Positions 35,870-43,953 of a DNA stretch of 64,000 nt are shown one piece after another (within the stretch, counting starts at the first letter, position 1; the number at the start of each line of letters is the position of its first letter). The DNA lies in assembly GCF_026241195.1 (NCBI RefSeq), contig NZ_JAPFQO010000006.1, positions 186,001-250,000 of the forward strand, read 5' to 3'. A model generated the notes under the pieces. That model was not told where the DNA came from. It saw only the letters and a program-made list of their open reading frames with translations, and made no database searches. A program made the position numbers and the translations under genes. Origin of the DNA: Pontibacter anaerobius (lineage in GTDB: Bacteria > Bacteroidota > Bacteroidia > Cytophagales > Hymenobacteraceae).

Positions 35870-36610
35870 ATGGCAAACAGAACGACAGTAGATATTTTTG
35901 TGCCGTGCTTTGTGGACCAGCTCTACCCGGACACGGCCATGAACATGGTAAAGGTGCTGGAAAAGGTAGGCTGTGAGGTGCGCTACAACCCCAATCAGAC
36001 CTGTTGCGGACAACCCGCTTTCAATGCCGGTTTTTTTAATGAGGCCCGCGAGGTAGCCAATAAGTTCCTCGATGATTTCTCCAACGATACTTCCCATTAC
36101 ATTGTGGCGCCTTCTGCTTCTTGTGTGGGCATGGTGCGCAATGCCTACCAGGATATTTTCGTGAAGTCGTCGAAGCTGGTGAAGTATAGGGCTATGCAGA
36201 AGAAGGTGTATGAACTGACGGAGTTCCTGACGGATGTATTGGGCATCACCCGCATTGAGGGCGCCTCGTTACCTGGCAGGTATACGTATCACGACTCTTG
36301 CAGCGGCCTGCGCGAATGCGGCATTAAAGCGGGTCCGCGTGCGTTGCTCAGCAATGTGCAGGGCCTGGAGTTAGTGGAGATGGAGGATAACGAGACCTGC
36401 TGCGGCTTTGGCGGTACCTTTGCCGTAAAGTTCGAGGCGATCTCCACGGCCATGGCCGAGCAGAAGGTGGACAATGCCATCGCTACCGGCGCTGATTTCA
36501 TCGTATCAACCGACAGCAGCTGCCTGATGCACCTGGAGGCCTATATCCAGAAACAGAAAAAACCGATCAAAACAATGCACATTGCCGATGTGCTGGCCAG
36601 TGGCTGGTAA
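35870..36610 (+). CDS. (Fe-S)-binding protein, LutA/YkgE type
   Basis: A 246-residue protein with two cysteine-rich CCG domains. The first has CFVDQLYPDTAMNMVKVLEK and NQTCCGQPAFNAGF. The second has YHDSCSGLRECGI, NETCCGFGGTFAVKF and STDSSCLMHLEAY. This is the LutA pattern, a subunit of the LutABC lactate oxidation complex, and also resembles GlpC/HdrB-like heterodisulfide domains. LutB and LutC are not adjacent, so it acts alone or with subunits encoded elsewhere. It is coupled to HMG-CoA lyase by spacing. Confidence 0.9.
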   Translation: MANRTTVDIFVPCFVDQLYPDTAMNMVKVLEKVGCEVRYNPNQTCCGQPAFNAGFFNEAREVANKFLDDFSNDTSHYIVAPSASCVGMVRNAYQDIFVKSSKLVKYRAMQKKVYELTEFLTDVLGITRIEGASLPGRYTYHDSCSGLRECGIKAGPRALLSNVQGLELVEMEDNETCCGFGGTFAVKFEAISTAMAEQKVDNAIATGADFIVSTDSSCLMHLEAYIQKQKKPIKTMHIADVLASGW

Positions 36611-36634
36611 GTATAAAGTATACTCAGAAAGTAT

Positions 36635-36669
36635 AAAGGCCTGCGCAATTCATACTTGCGCAGGCCTTT
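36635..36669 (+). terminator. Intrinsic terminator of the HMG-CoA lyase unit
   Basis: A 14-bp perfect stem (36635-36648 with 36656-36669), 7-base loop containing a TACT word, then T-rich. It can also end the minus-strand beta-barrel gene. Confidence 0.85.
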
Positions 36670-36688
36670 TTTGTAGTGTTATACTTGC

Positions 36689-37379
36689 TTAGCGGCTGAT
36701 GAAGTAGCTAAGCCCAAAGTTCAATGAGCTGCTGTTAAAGTCTAAACCAAAATTAGAGGTTTTATAATCAGCATATTGTGAGTTTTTATGGTCGATCTTG
36801 TACTGCGTATAACCCAAGAAACCAAAGGACGCAGACAGGCCAAATTTAGATGTCGGAAAGAAGGAGATTCCAGGAGATACTCCTGCCCTGAAGTTGTTGG
36901 TATTACTTTCACTTTCCTGTATATCACCTTTATACTCCCTCTTAGTTATCGACTTACCAAAGCCAACAGAACCCGCCCCGGTAAAGAATATGTTCTCAGT
37001 CAAACTGAAGTATTTCTTGATATATGGATTTATGTAATAGCCATTAGTAGAGGATTCAACATCTACAGGGTAAGGGCCGCTATAATAACCACCATTCTAC
37101 AGGGTAAGGGCCGCTATAATAACCACCATAATGTACTTCTGTTGACTTGGAAGCCTCCCGGGAATAATTTATCCCCAGCCCTACAACTAAGTTATCTGCT
37201 ACAAAATACCCCACTGACGGACCTATACTAAAGCTGTTGCTCTTTAAGTCACTACCATCCTCCCTGTTAGTGCTATTAAAACTAAGTGAACCTGTTATGG
37301 CAACCGTTCCCTGGGATGTCTGGGCAAAGGCGCTTGTGCCTAGAAAGGCAAATACTGCAGCAGCTAAAAGCTTTTTCAT
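36689..37379 (-). pseudogene. Outer-membrane beta-barrel protein gene disrupted by a 34-bp tandem duplication
   Basis: From ATG 37379 the frame gives a signal peptide (MKKLLAAAVFAFLGTSAFAQ) and barrel strands up to VHYGGYYSGPYPVE, then a stop at 37080. Further on, another minus-strand frame (open to 36689) reads FFTGAGSVGFGKSITKREYK, then NNFRAGVSPGISFFPTSKFG and a terminal strand SSLNFGLSYFISR ending in Arg. The two are separated by a perfect 34-bp tandem repeat (37062-37129). Taking out one copy puts both parts in one frame of 218 residues (GPYPVDVESSTNGYYINPYI through the junction), a normal Bacteroidota porin-like barrel. It is therefore a recently broken or switchable gene. Confidence 0.88.
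37062..37129. repeat. Exact 34-bp tandem duplication (two copies)
   Basis: Bases 37062-37095 and 37096-37129 are identical and directly adjacent. Since 34 is not a multiple of three, the extra copy shifts the frame of the surrounding beta-barrel gene and creates the stop at 37080. Confidence 0.95.
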
Positions 37380-37414
37380 GTTTGTTTTCGTTACGTTTAT
37401 ACTTGTGACTGCCG

Positions 37415-37422
37415 CAAAAATA
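37415..37422 (-). promoter_or_regulatory. Candidate -7 box (TATTTTTG) of the beta-barrel gene
   Basis: A full minus-strand match to TAnnTTTG, 36 bases before the ATG at 37379. No clear -33. Confidence 0.4.
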
Positions 37423-37598
37423 TATAAATATGCTGATTAACCTATGTGTTTTTAGGGATTGTATCTTTTCTGTTTCGTGACTGATAGTTACAAAATTGCC
37501 ATGGGGATAGAAAGGCTGAAGAAAGTATGATTTTATATTTGGGAGAAAAGTCGGAAGCTGTAATCAGATTTTTAAAACCTGCAGGTTCTCTAAATAAA

Positions 37599-37626
37599 AA
37601 AAGGTGCCTCCGAAGCAGCACCTTTT
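37599..37626 (-). terminator. Intrinsic terminator after the ferredoxin gene
   Basis: A 9-bp stem (37599-37607 with 37618-37626), 10-base loop, with T run on the minus strand (A run at 37596-37602). It lies 27 bases past the ferredoxin stop. Confidence 0.8.
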
Positions 37627-37652
37627 GATAAGTATAAAGTAAGAAGTATAAC

Positions 37653-37982
37653 CTAAGCCTCAGGCATAATGCGCACCACCAGGCCATCCAGGTCGGGGTT
37701 TACCCGTAGCTGGCACGATAGGCGGCTGCTGTCGGTGGCATGGGGCAGGGTTTCGAGCATGTAGGCCTCATCGTCGTTCATCTCGGGTAATTCACCCTCT
37801 CCGTTTTGCAGCACCTCCACGTGGCAGGTAGCGCAGATGGCCATACCGCCACACACGGCCTGTACCGGAAACTCGTTCGCCTTCAGCACCTCCATAACTG
37901 AGAGGTTCATATCCAGCGGGGCCTCCAGTTCAATGCGTTCGCCGTTTTCCTGCTCTACATAAATGTTAATAGCGTCTTTCAT
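37653..37982 (-). CDS. 2Fe-2S ferredoxin
   Basis: A 109-residue electron carrier of the adrenodoxin/plant-type fold. The cluster ligands are visible as CGGMAICATCHVEV (three Cys) and a fourth in RLSCQLRV. The surrounding VQAVCGG and acidic NDDEAYMLETL segments are usual. Its start overlaps the stop of the upstream reductase by one base, so the two are translationally coupled and very likely partners. The recipient enzyme is not identified in the window. Confidence 0.95.
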   Translation of the reverse strand: MKDAINIYVEQENGERIELEAPLDMNLSVMEVLKANEFPVQAVCGGMAICATCHVEVLQNGEGELPEMNDDEAYMLETLPHATDSSRLSCQLRVNPDLDGLVVRIMPEA

Positions 37983-38995
37983 TATTGTAGTTCCTGAATA
38001 CCGTTAACGGTAGTATACTTTAGCACAAACTTTTTATCCGGGTAAATGATGTTGTAGGCACTCTGCGCCATCAGGGCAGCCTCATGGAAGCCACAAAGTA
38101 TAAGCTTTAGCTTACCCGGATACGTGTTGATGTCGCCAATGGCGTAAATGCCCGGTACGTTGGTGGAGTAGTCCTCGGTGTTAACCACGATGGCGTTCTT
38201 ATCCAGCTCCAGCCCCCAGTTTTCGATAGGCCCCAACTTAGGCACCAGCCCAAACAACGGGATGAAGTAGTCGGTTTCGATCTGGTATGGCTCTTTGTTG
38301 TCTACCATCACTGTAACTGCCTCCAGGTCATCCTCGCCGTGCACCTCCGTTACGTTAGACTTCAGGATCAGCTTAATCTGTCCTTCCTCAGCCATACTTA
38401 TAACTTTAGCAGCCGACTCAGGAGCACCCCGGAAAGATGTGCCGCGGTGTACCAGCGTGAGCTCTTTGCACAGGCCGGCCAGGTAGATGGTCCAGTCGAG
38501 GGCAGAGTCGCCGCCACCGGCTATCACCACGCGCTGGTTATGGAACTGCTCCGGGTCGCGCACCATGTACTCCACGCCCTTCTTCTCATACTTCTCCAGG
38601 TGCTCGATGGCAGGTTTGCGCGGCTCAAAGGATCCCAAACCACCGGCAATTACTACCACCTTGCAGGCAATCTCGGTGCCGTCCACGGTACGAACTATAA
38701 ACGAGCCATCCTCCAGTTTCTCCAGGTCCTCCACACGCTCGCCCAGGGTAAAGGTGGGGTGGAAGGGGGCAATCTGCTTCTCCAGGTTTTTGATCAGGTC
38801 TCCGGCCAACACTTCCGGAAGGCCGGGTATATCGTAAATGGGTTTTTTAGGGTATATCTCAGACAGCTGCCCACCTACAATGGGCAGCGCATCCACTACA
38901 TGGCAACGCATCTTGAGCAGTCCGGCTTCGAACACGGCGAACAGGCCCACGGGGCCCGCGCCCACAATGCATATATCCGTTGTTATTTTGTCCAT
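37982..38995 (-). CDS. Ferredoxin-NADP+ reductase, thioredoxin-reductase-like type
   Basis: A 337-residue flavoprotein. It has the FAD-binding GAGPVGLFAVFEAGLL near residue 11, then VDALPIVGGQLSEIYP, the NADPH-binding AGGGDSALDWTIYLA near 158, and a C-terminal YAIGDINTYPGKLKLI. The redox CxxC of true thioredoxin reductases is absent, which marks the YumC-type ferredoxin-NADP+ reductase. It reduces the downstream 2Fe-2S ferredoxin from NADPH (or the reverse); the coupled gene order supports that. Confidence 0.94.
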   Translation of the reverse strand: MDKITTDICIVGAGPVGLFAVFEAGLLKMRCHVVDALPIVGGQLSEIYPKKPIYDIPGLPEVLAGDLIKNLEKQIAPFHPTFTLGERVEDLEKLEDGSFIVRTVDGTEIACKVVVIAGGLGSFEPRKPAIEHLEKYEKKGVEYMVRDPEQFHNQRVVIAGGGDSALDWTIYLAGLCKELTLVHRGTSFRGAPESAAKVISMAEEGQIKLILKSNVTEVHGEDDLEAVTVMVDNKEPYQIETDYFIPLFGLVPKLGPIENWGLELDKNAIVVNTEDYSTNVPGIYAIGDINTYPGKLKLILCGFHEAALMAQSAYNIIYPDKKFVLKYTTVNGIQELQ

Positions 38996-39087
38996 GATTT
39001 CGTTTATCTTTTCTGTTTAATATAGAGTAAAGGTAGCCACCAAGGGGCAGCTTCCATAGGTTTTTTTTATGTTTTCTTGGCTGCATT

Positions 39088-39846
39088 TCATGCAATTTCT
39101 GCACCAGGCTTAAGTCGTTTTGGGTGCACTATTTCCTGCAGCCGAAGCGCATTAAAGGCGGCATAGCCCAGCTGGTCGTTATCAAAGTATACATACACCT
39201 CCAGCCCCTGTTGCTGCCACTGTTTGCATTGCTGTGCCCACCACTGCAGCGCGCTTTCGGAGTACGATCCACCATACTTTCCCACCGGCCCGTGCAGCCG
39301 CACATACACAAAGTCAGCGGTTACATGCAGCGGCGTTACGTGCCCATCCAGTTCATAAATACAAAAGGCGGCATTATGTTTTCGGAGGAGGTCCAAAACT
39401 TCATCGGTGTACCAGCTCTGGTGCCTGAACTCAAAAGTATACTTGTAGTATGGCGGCAATAGGGCCGTAAAGTCACGGAGGCGCTGTGCGTTCACTTTCC
39501 AACCGGGCGGCAACTGAAAAAGCACCGGCCCCAGCTTGTGCTCTAACGCATTGGCACTGGCAAAGAAACGGTCTAATGGCTCCTGAGGGTCCTTCAGTTT
39601 CTTCATGTGCGTTAGGTAGCGACTGGCTTTTACGGAAAAGATAAAATCATCGGGCACTGCCTGCCGCCAACTGGCAAACGTGTCGGCGGAAGGCAGTTTG
39701 TAGAAAGAGTCATTGATCTCAACCGTTTTAAAGAATCGTGTGTAGTAACCGGAGAAGTCTTTTGGCCGTAGCTCTTTCGGATAGAAGGTGCCGACCCAAT
39801 GTTTGTAGTGCCACCCCGAGGTGCCAATATGAATCTGTTGCTCCAT
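39088..39846 (-). CDS. DUF72 (YecE-like) protein
   Basis: A 252-residue TIM-barrel-like protein of the DUF72 family. Landmarks: IHIGTSGWHYKHWVGTFYP at the N-terminus, TVEINDSFYKLPSADTF, FSVKASRYLTHMKKL, LGPVLFQLPPGW, YTFEFRHQSWYTDEV and the C-terminal YFDNDQLGYAAFNAL. The acidic/aromatic cavity suggests a hydrolase- or isomerase-like activity, but none is proven for the family. The start at ATG 39846 (MEQQIHIGTSGW) is preferred to an upstream TTG. Confidence 0.93.
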   Translation of the reverse strand: MEQQIHIGTSGWHYKHWVGTFYPKELRPKDFSGYYTRFFKTVEINDSFYKLPSADTFASWRQAVPDDFIFSVKASRYLTHMKKLKDPQEPLDRFFASANALEHKLGPVLFQLPPGWKVNAQRLRDFTALLPPYYKYTFEFRHQSWYTDEVLDLLRKHNAAFCIYELDGHVTPLHVTADFVYVRLHGPVGKYGGSYSESALQWWAQQCKQWQQQGLEVYVYFDNDQLGYAAFNALRLQEIVHPKRLKPGAEIA

Positions 39847-40141
39847 GCGCCGTTTTTTTAGGTGGTTTATACCTGTGGAGCAGTGCAATTGTTCTTAATT
39901 CCAAAACCGTTTAAATACAGCCGTGCAGGCAGAAGAGGGAGAAGGAGAGATGCTTAAAGTATGGAAAAATCATCCTAAAGCATACGAAAAAACGGTATAT
40001 ATGGAAACATTTTATACTATATAAAGAAGGAATAGAGCTAATCTAGGGGTGAACATAGTATAATAAGAAGTTAAAAGCTGAACTAGCTGTTTTTGCAGCG
40101 CGTTTAATGAGTAGGAATTTTAAACTTTAAATGTGCATATC

Positions 40142-40693
40142 ATGAACTCAAACTATCGTAACGACCGCAATACTTTCGGGCAGCGCGATGTGGGCAGCGA
40201 CAAGCAAAGCCGCCGCACCAGCCCAGCCACCAGTAGGCAACCCAGCTATGGACGCGATAACGCCAGCATGCGTGGCAACGACTACTATGGCAATCAAGGC
40301 TACACAAACGATTACAGCCGGGGCAACTACAGTACCTCTACTTTTGGCTCCGGAGATAGAACCAGTTATAACGAAGACCTGGGGCGGCAAGACAGTTACG
40401 CTGCTATTTTGCCGGAAACCACGGGGAAGCAGTACATTGAGTTCCCGGATTATAGCAACAGGCCTACCTATGGCAGCTATGCCGGTAGTCGAGCCTATAC
40501 TAATTTTATAGATCACAACTATGGCTACTCCGGCACCGGCCGCACCATTTACGAATCAAACGAGCCCGCCAGCCTGGATGCCAGCAAGCTGCGTAGCCGC
40601 TATGACCAGAAAACCTGGACGAAAGGCACTCGCACCCGTTATAAGTCGGCTAACCAGGGCCGCTATAGCGAAAACGACGGCCGTCGAAGATAG
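40142..40693 (+). CDS. Gly/Tyr/Arg/Asn-rich, probably disordered protein
   Basis: A 183-residue protein of low complexity with no signal peptide and no recognised domain. It is dominated by Tyr, Gly, Arg, Asn and Ser (repeated short YG/NY/RGN groups such as GNDYYGNQGYTNDYSRGNY), with few hydrophobic residues. A slightly more ordered segment (DASKLRSRYDQKTWTKGTRT) lies near the C-terminus. It resembles the next gene in composition. Such proteins may form condensates or bind RNA or the surface; function is unknown. Own terminator follows. Confidence 0.7.
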   Translation: MNSNYRNDRNTFGQRDVGSDKQSRRTSPATSRQPSYGRDNASMRGNDYYGNQGYTNDYSRGNYSTSTFGSGDRTSYNEDLGRQDSYAAILPETTGKQYIEFPDYSNRPTYGSYAGSRAYTNFIDHNYGYSGTGRTIYESNEPASLDASKLRSRYDQKTWTKGTRTRYKSANQGRYSENDGRRR

Positions 40694-40714
40694 TTAAAGT
40701 TCATAAGCACACAT

Positions 40715-40754
40715 AAAAGCAAAGGGCCCGCGTAAGAGTGGGCCTTTTGCTTTT
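40715..40754 (+). terminator. Intrinsic terminator between the two Gly/Tyr-rich genes
   Basis: A 17-position stem (40715-40731 with 40738-40754), two of the pairs G-U, 6-base loop, U-rich right arm. Confidence 0.75.
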
Positions 40755-40836
40755 CTCACGGGCCAGCCATAAAACCGTTCTACTTTGCCTGCGTTTAGAA
40801 TAAACTGGACTAATGTACAACTAACCTATTTTAACT

Positions 40837-41682
40837 ATGAGAAACGACAGAGATAATAGCAGATACTACCACAGTGGCCTGTGGACCGGCAAGGACGTTT
40901 ATGATTTTGACCGTGATACCCGCGATGGGGATTTTGGGCGCGAGCACCAGGACCGCTACAGCCACGGCAACAACCCGCATGATTTCCGCGACCGCCGCGA
41001 TTTTGACGCCAACCGCTTCCAGAACTACCGTAGCCGCGATTACGACATGGAAGATAACTACTATGACAACACCAGTAACCGCCGCCACGACCTGGGTGAC
41101 ATCCGCCAGGGCTATGGCATCTCCAGCTTCGAAGGCTCCTCAGACCGCTATGACGACATGCGCGGCATGCAGCGTGAGCGCAGGGCGCAACAAGAGCAAG
41201 GCTACGGCTCCGGCAGGTTAAGCGGCTACAGTGGGTCGCGCTTTGGCGGTGCCAACTACAGTGCCCATGGTGAGTTCGGTGGCGGTTCCGGTTACGGTTC
41301 TATGAGTGGCGGTGGCGGCAACATGGACGACTCCGTGTCTTCGTCAGGCTACGGAGGCGGCTACGGCCAGGAGTCTGTGCATTCTAACCGAGGGATCCCG
41401 AACTACAGCAGTAACCGCAGATCCGGCGAGCACTACGGCTACAGCGGCATTAACCAGGGCGGAGGCGTTGGCAGCAGCTATGGTGGCAAGAACTTCGGCG
41501 GCGGCATAGGCTATGAGGGAGGCCACGCCGGTGGCACATTAGGCAGCAGAACCTATGGCTCCTCTTCAGGCAATTACGGCGGGTATGGCTCCATGGCAAG
41601 CGGCGATTCCGACACCGGTAACTTCAGCAGGGAAAACCGTACCGACAGAGGTGGCTACAGGAACCAGGACCCGAACTACTAA
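40837..41682 (+). CDS. Gly/Tyr-rich low-complexity protein
   Basis: A 281-residue protein. The first third is Arg/Asp/Tyr-rich (DFDRDTRDGDFGREHQDRYS) and the rest is mostly Gly, Ser, Tyr and Asn in short GGYG/GSG units (SSGYGGGYGQE, GGGVGSSYGGKNFGGGIGYE). It lacks a signal peptide. The composition is reminiscent of eukaryotic FUS-like or RGG proteins and of bacterial stress proteins in Bacteroidota with similar tails, but no family is recognised. Neighbour of the similar protein at 40142, each with its own terminator. Confidence 0.7.
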   Translation: MRNDRDNSRYYHSGLWTGKDVYDFDRDTRDGDFGREHQDRYSHGNNPHDFRDRRDFDANRFQNYRSRDYDMEDNYYDNTSNRRHDLGDIRQGYGISSFEGSSDRYDDMRGMQRERRAQQEQGYGSGRLSGYSGSRFGGANYSAHGEFGGGSGYGSMSGGGGNMDDSVSSSGYGGGYGQESVHSNRGIPNYSSNRRSGEHYGYSGINQGGGVGSSYGGKNFGGGIGYEGGHAGGTLGSRTYGSSSGNYGGYGSMASGDSDTGNFSRENRTDRGGYRNQDPNY

Positions 41683-41704
41683 CCTATTGCGCACTTCCTG
41701 AAAG

Positions 41705-41748
41705 CAGCAACAGCATTTGCCCAGGCAGCGGGTGCTGTTGCTGTTTTT
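41705..41748 (+). terminator. Intrinsic terminator after the gene at 40837
   Basis: An 11-bp perfect stem (41705-41715 with 41733-41743), 17-base loop and a five-base T run (41744-41748). Confidence 0.85.
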
Positions 41749-41827
41749 AATTTATACTTTAGCAGAAACAGCACGCAAAACATAACTCCCGTGGGGTTGT
41801 TTTATACTTTATTCATCACTTAAAAAT

Positions 41828-42691
41828 ATGAAGAACAGAACCGTAGCCCGCTTGCTTTACGCTGAAACAGTTGACATGGGCGGTATGCCAGTGCGCCAGC
41901 CTTTTCCTACGCAGCAGGTAGAGCAGATAGACCCTTTCCTGTTGCTGCACCACCACATAGCAGAAATGCCCGTGGGTGTCGTGCCGCACAGAACGGGGGT
42001 AGAGCCGCACCCGCACCGTGGCTTTTCGCCGGTTACGTTTGTTTACAGGGGCGGCGTACACCACCGCGACTCCCGGGGCAACAACAGCGTAGTGTATGAA
42101 GGCGGCACGCAGTGGATGAATGCAGGCAGGGGCTTGATACACAGTGAGCGCCCTCCAAAAGATATAATGGAGCGGGGAGGAGTGCAGGAGATCATTCAGC
42201 TATGGGTAAATACACCGGGCGCCCATAAAATGGACCAACCCGAATACATACCGCTGCAGGCAGAGCAGACCCCAACCGTAACGGCAAAGGGAGTGAGCGT
42301 GCAGGTAATTGCCGGCGAACTGGAAGGCATACGGGGGCCGGTTAGAACCAAAACGCCCGTGTTGGCACTGCGGTTGGAGTTGCAGGCTGGGGCAAGTTAT
42401 ACTTTACCGATCCCTGCGGAACACAACGCATTTTTATACTTGCTGGATGGCGCCTTGCAGGTAGCAGGCTATGGTATGGTAGAGGGGCTGCACCAGGTGG
42501 TTTTTAACCGGGATGGAGATGGCATCACCATAACAGCCCGGGAAAACACGCGTGCATTGTTGATGGCTGGCAAACCGCTGGACGAGCCGGTGGTGGCAAA
42601 CGGCCCCTTCGTAATGAACAACCAGACGGAGGTTATGCAGGCCATGCGCGATTACCGTATGGGTAAACTGGGGATTTTGATAGAAGACTAG
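41828..42691 (+). CDS. Pirin family protein
   Basis: A 287-residue bicupin. The N-terminal cupin has the iron-binding HPHRGFSPVTFVYRGGVHHR and then GRGLIHSERP (three His and one Glu); PFLLLHHHIAEMP precedes it. The C-terminal cupin is more degenerate (PAEHNAFLYLLDGALQVAG). Pirins bind Fe and some are quercetin 2,3-dioxygenases or redox sensors; the role here is unknown. It is convergent with the gene at 42705, 13 bases away. Confidence 0.95.
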   Translation: MKNRTVARLLYAETVDMGGMPVRQPFPTQQVEQIDPFLLLHHHIAEMPVGVVPHRTGVEPHPHRGFSPVTFVYRGGVHHRDSRGNNSVVYEGGTQWMNAGRGLIHSERPPKDIMERGGVQEIIQLWVNTPGAHKMDQPEYIPLQAEQTPTVTAKGVSVQVIAGELEGIRGPVRTKTPVLALRLELQAGASYTLPIPAEHNAFLYLLDGALQVAGYGMVEGLHQVVFNRDGDGITITARENTRALLMAGKPLDEPVVANGPFVMNNQTEVMQAMRDYRMGKLGILIED

Positions 42692-42704
42692 GCAGCAGGA
42701 AGCA

Positions 42705-43112
42705 TCAATCGTTCATCCTGAGCCAGCTAAGGGCAGCATCAATGGAGGTAAACTGCTCCATATGCCCCTCTACATTGTAGTTTTCGTGGGCCTTGCTCAT
42801 CATATTCTCAAACGTGATGTAGCTGAATACGTCGGCATTCACAACCCGGGCTACTTTTTGCAATTGGCTTTTCAGAAGCAGCGGGATAACCTCTTTCATA
42901 ATCCATTGCTGGTCCTCAAAGGTTACGTGGGCAAGTAGCCGCGAGTCAGCGAGCCAGAGCTTGAAGTTATTTTCAAATATCAACTTTTTGATTGCTTTCA
43001 ACCCGTCACGGTATTCCTGGCTGCTCACACTTCGAAGCCAGGTAACATGCAGTAGGTTTTCATCAGGTACAATCCTTGCAGAGAGATAATTAGGGAGTTC
43101 GGCAGGTGTCAT
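42705..43112 (-). CDS. STAS/SpoIIAA-like conserved protein, unrecognised
   Basis: A 135-residue cytoplasmic protein. Its pattern of a first strand-helix (YRDGLKAIKKLIFENNFKLW), then LADSRLLAHV, then a long amphipathic helix (WIMKEVIPLLLKSQ), a strand with VARVVNADVFSYITFENMMS and a final helix resembles the SpoIIAA-like fold used by many Bacteroidota regulators. No specific family is recognised. No operon partner. Confidence 0.65.
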   Translation of the reverse strand: MTPAELPNYLSARIVPDENLLHVTWLRSVSSQEYRDGLKAIKKLIFENNFKLWLADSRLLAHVTFEDQQWIMKEVIPLLLKSQLQKVARVVNADVFSYITFENMMSKAHENYNVEGHMEQFTSIDAALSWLRMND

Positions 43113-43288
43113 AGTCTTGTTCAGGTATGCGAAAATATAAAATTACTACTATATAACATAGTTCGTATTAAGTATGGAGAGCTTAGATACAGGTGCTGAG
43201 TCTAATAAATTGTTTAGCACGTTGCATTTGAGAAGTTATTCTTGTTGATTTATTTCTTGTACGATACTTTGGACGGTAACTTTACAAA

Positions 43289-43867
43289 ATGGTAACCAAG
43301 AAGATTTACATTAAGAACATGGTTTGCGACCGATGCAAGCGTGTGGTAGCCGAAGAGTTGCAAAAGCTAGGCTATACTGTGTTACAGGTAGGCCTCGGAG
43401 AGGCTGAACTGTCCGTTGAGAGCGGTGAAATTGATATGGAGCAACTCCGGGAGGTGCTGGAGAATAACGGCTTCGAGCTGCTGGACGACCGCAAGACACA
43501 GCTAATTGAAAAAGTGAAGCTGGCAATCATTGAGCTCGTGCACCAGGCAGGGGAGCAGGAACTGCACACAAACACATCAGCCTATATAGCCGATAAAGTA
43601 GGGCTGGACTATAACTATATCAGCTCGCTGTTCTCGTCTTTTGAGGGGATTACGATTGAAAAGTACCTTATTTTACAACGCACTGAGCGGGTAAAAGAAC
43701 TGCTGGTGTATGATGAACTGAGCCTGAAGGAAATTGCCTATAAGCTAGGGTACAGCAGCGTGGCGCACCTTTCCAACCAGTTTAAAAAAGTTACGGGCCT
43801 TACCCCGAGCCACTTTAAGCAAATCAAAAGCGACAAGCGCAAAACGCTGGACAAGGTACAGGACTAA
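43289..43867 (+). CDS. HMA-AraC fusion regulator
   Basis: A 192-residue protein. The N-terminus looks like a heavy-metal-associated domain: MVTKKIYIKNMVCDRCKRVV has the CxxC metal site in the usual position after a strand, followed by EELQKLGYTVLQVGLGEAEL and an Ile/Glu helix. The C-terminus is an AraC-type DNA-binding domain (ADKVGLDYNYISSLFSSFEG, then ERVKELLVYDELSLKEIAYK and YSSVAHLSNQFKKVTGLTPS). The fusion suggests a regulator responding to Cu, Zn or another soft metal, though no metal exporter is adjacent. Confidence 0.9.
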   Translation: MVTKKIYIKNMVCDRCKRVVAEELQKLGYTVLQVGLGEAELSVESGEIDMEQLREVLENNGFELLDDRKTQLIEKVKLAIIELVHQAGEQELHTNTSAYIADKVGLDYNYISSLFSSFEGITIEKYLILQRTERVKELLVYDELSLKEIAYKLGYSSVAHLSNQFKKVTGLTPSHFKQIKSDKRKTLDKVQD

Positions 43868-43882
43868 GCTACCCAAAAAAGT

Positions 43883-43920
43883 GCCCCACCGCCAGCCTCC
43901 TGAAAGGCCTGCAGTGGGGC
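43883..43920 (-). terminator. Hairpin ending the amt transcript
   Basis: GCCCCAC (43883-43889) pairs with GTGGGGC (43914-43920), with a second imperfect stem inside. On the minus strand it is followed by a T run (A run at 43875-43880). It lies 34 bases past the amt stop. Confidence 0.65.
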
Positions 43921-43953
43921 GGGGTATTACTTAACTATAGAAAGAGAAATTTC

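Noticed and set aside
39889..40141. Possible small gene before the Gly/Tyr-rich protein
   Set aside because: Only short frames with poor composition; A/T-rich non-coding DNA with one TATACT-containing word.
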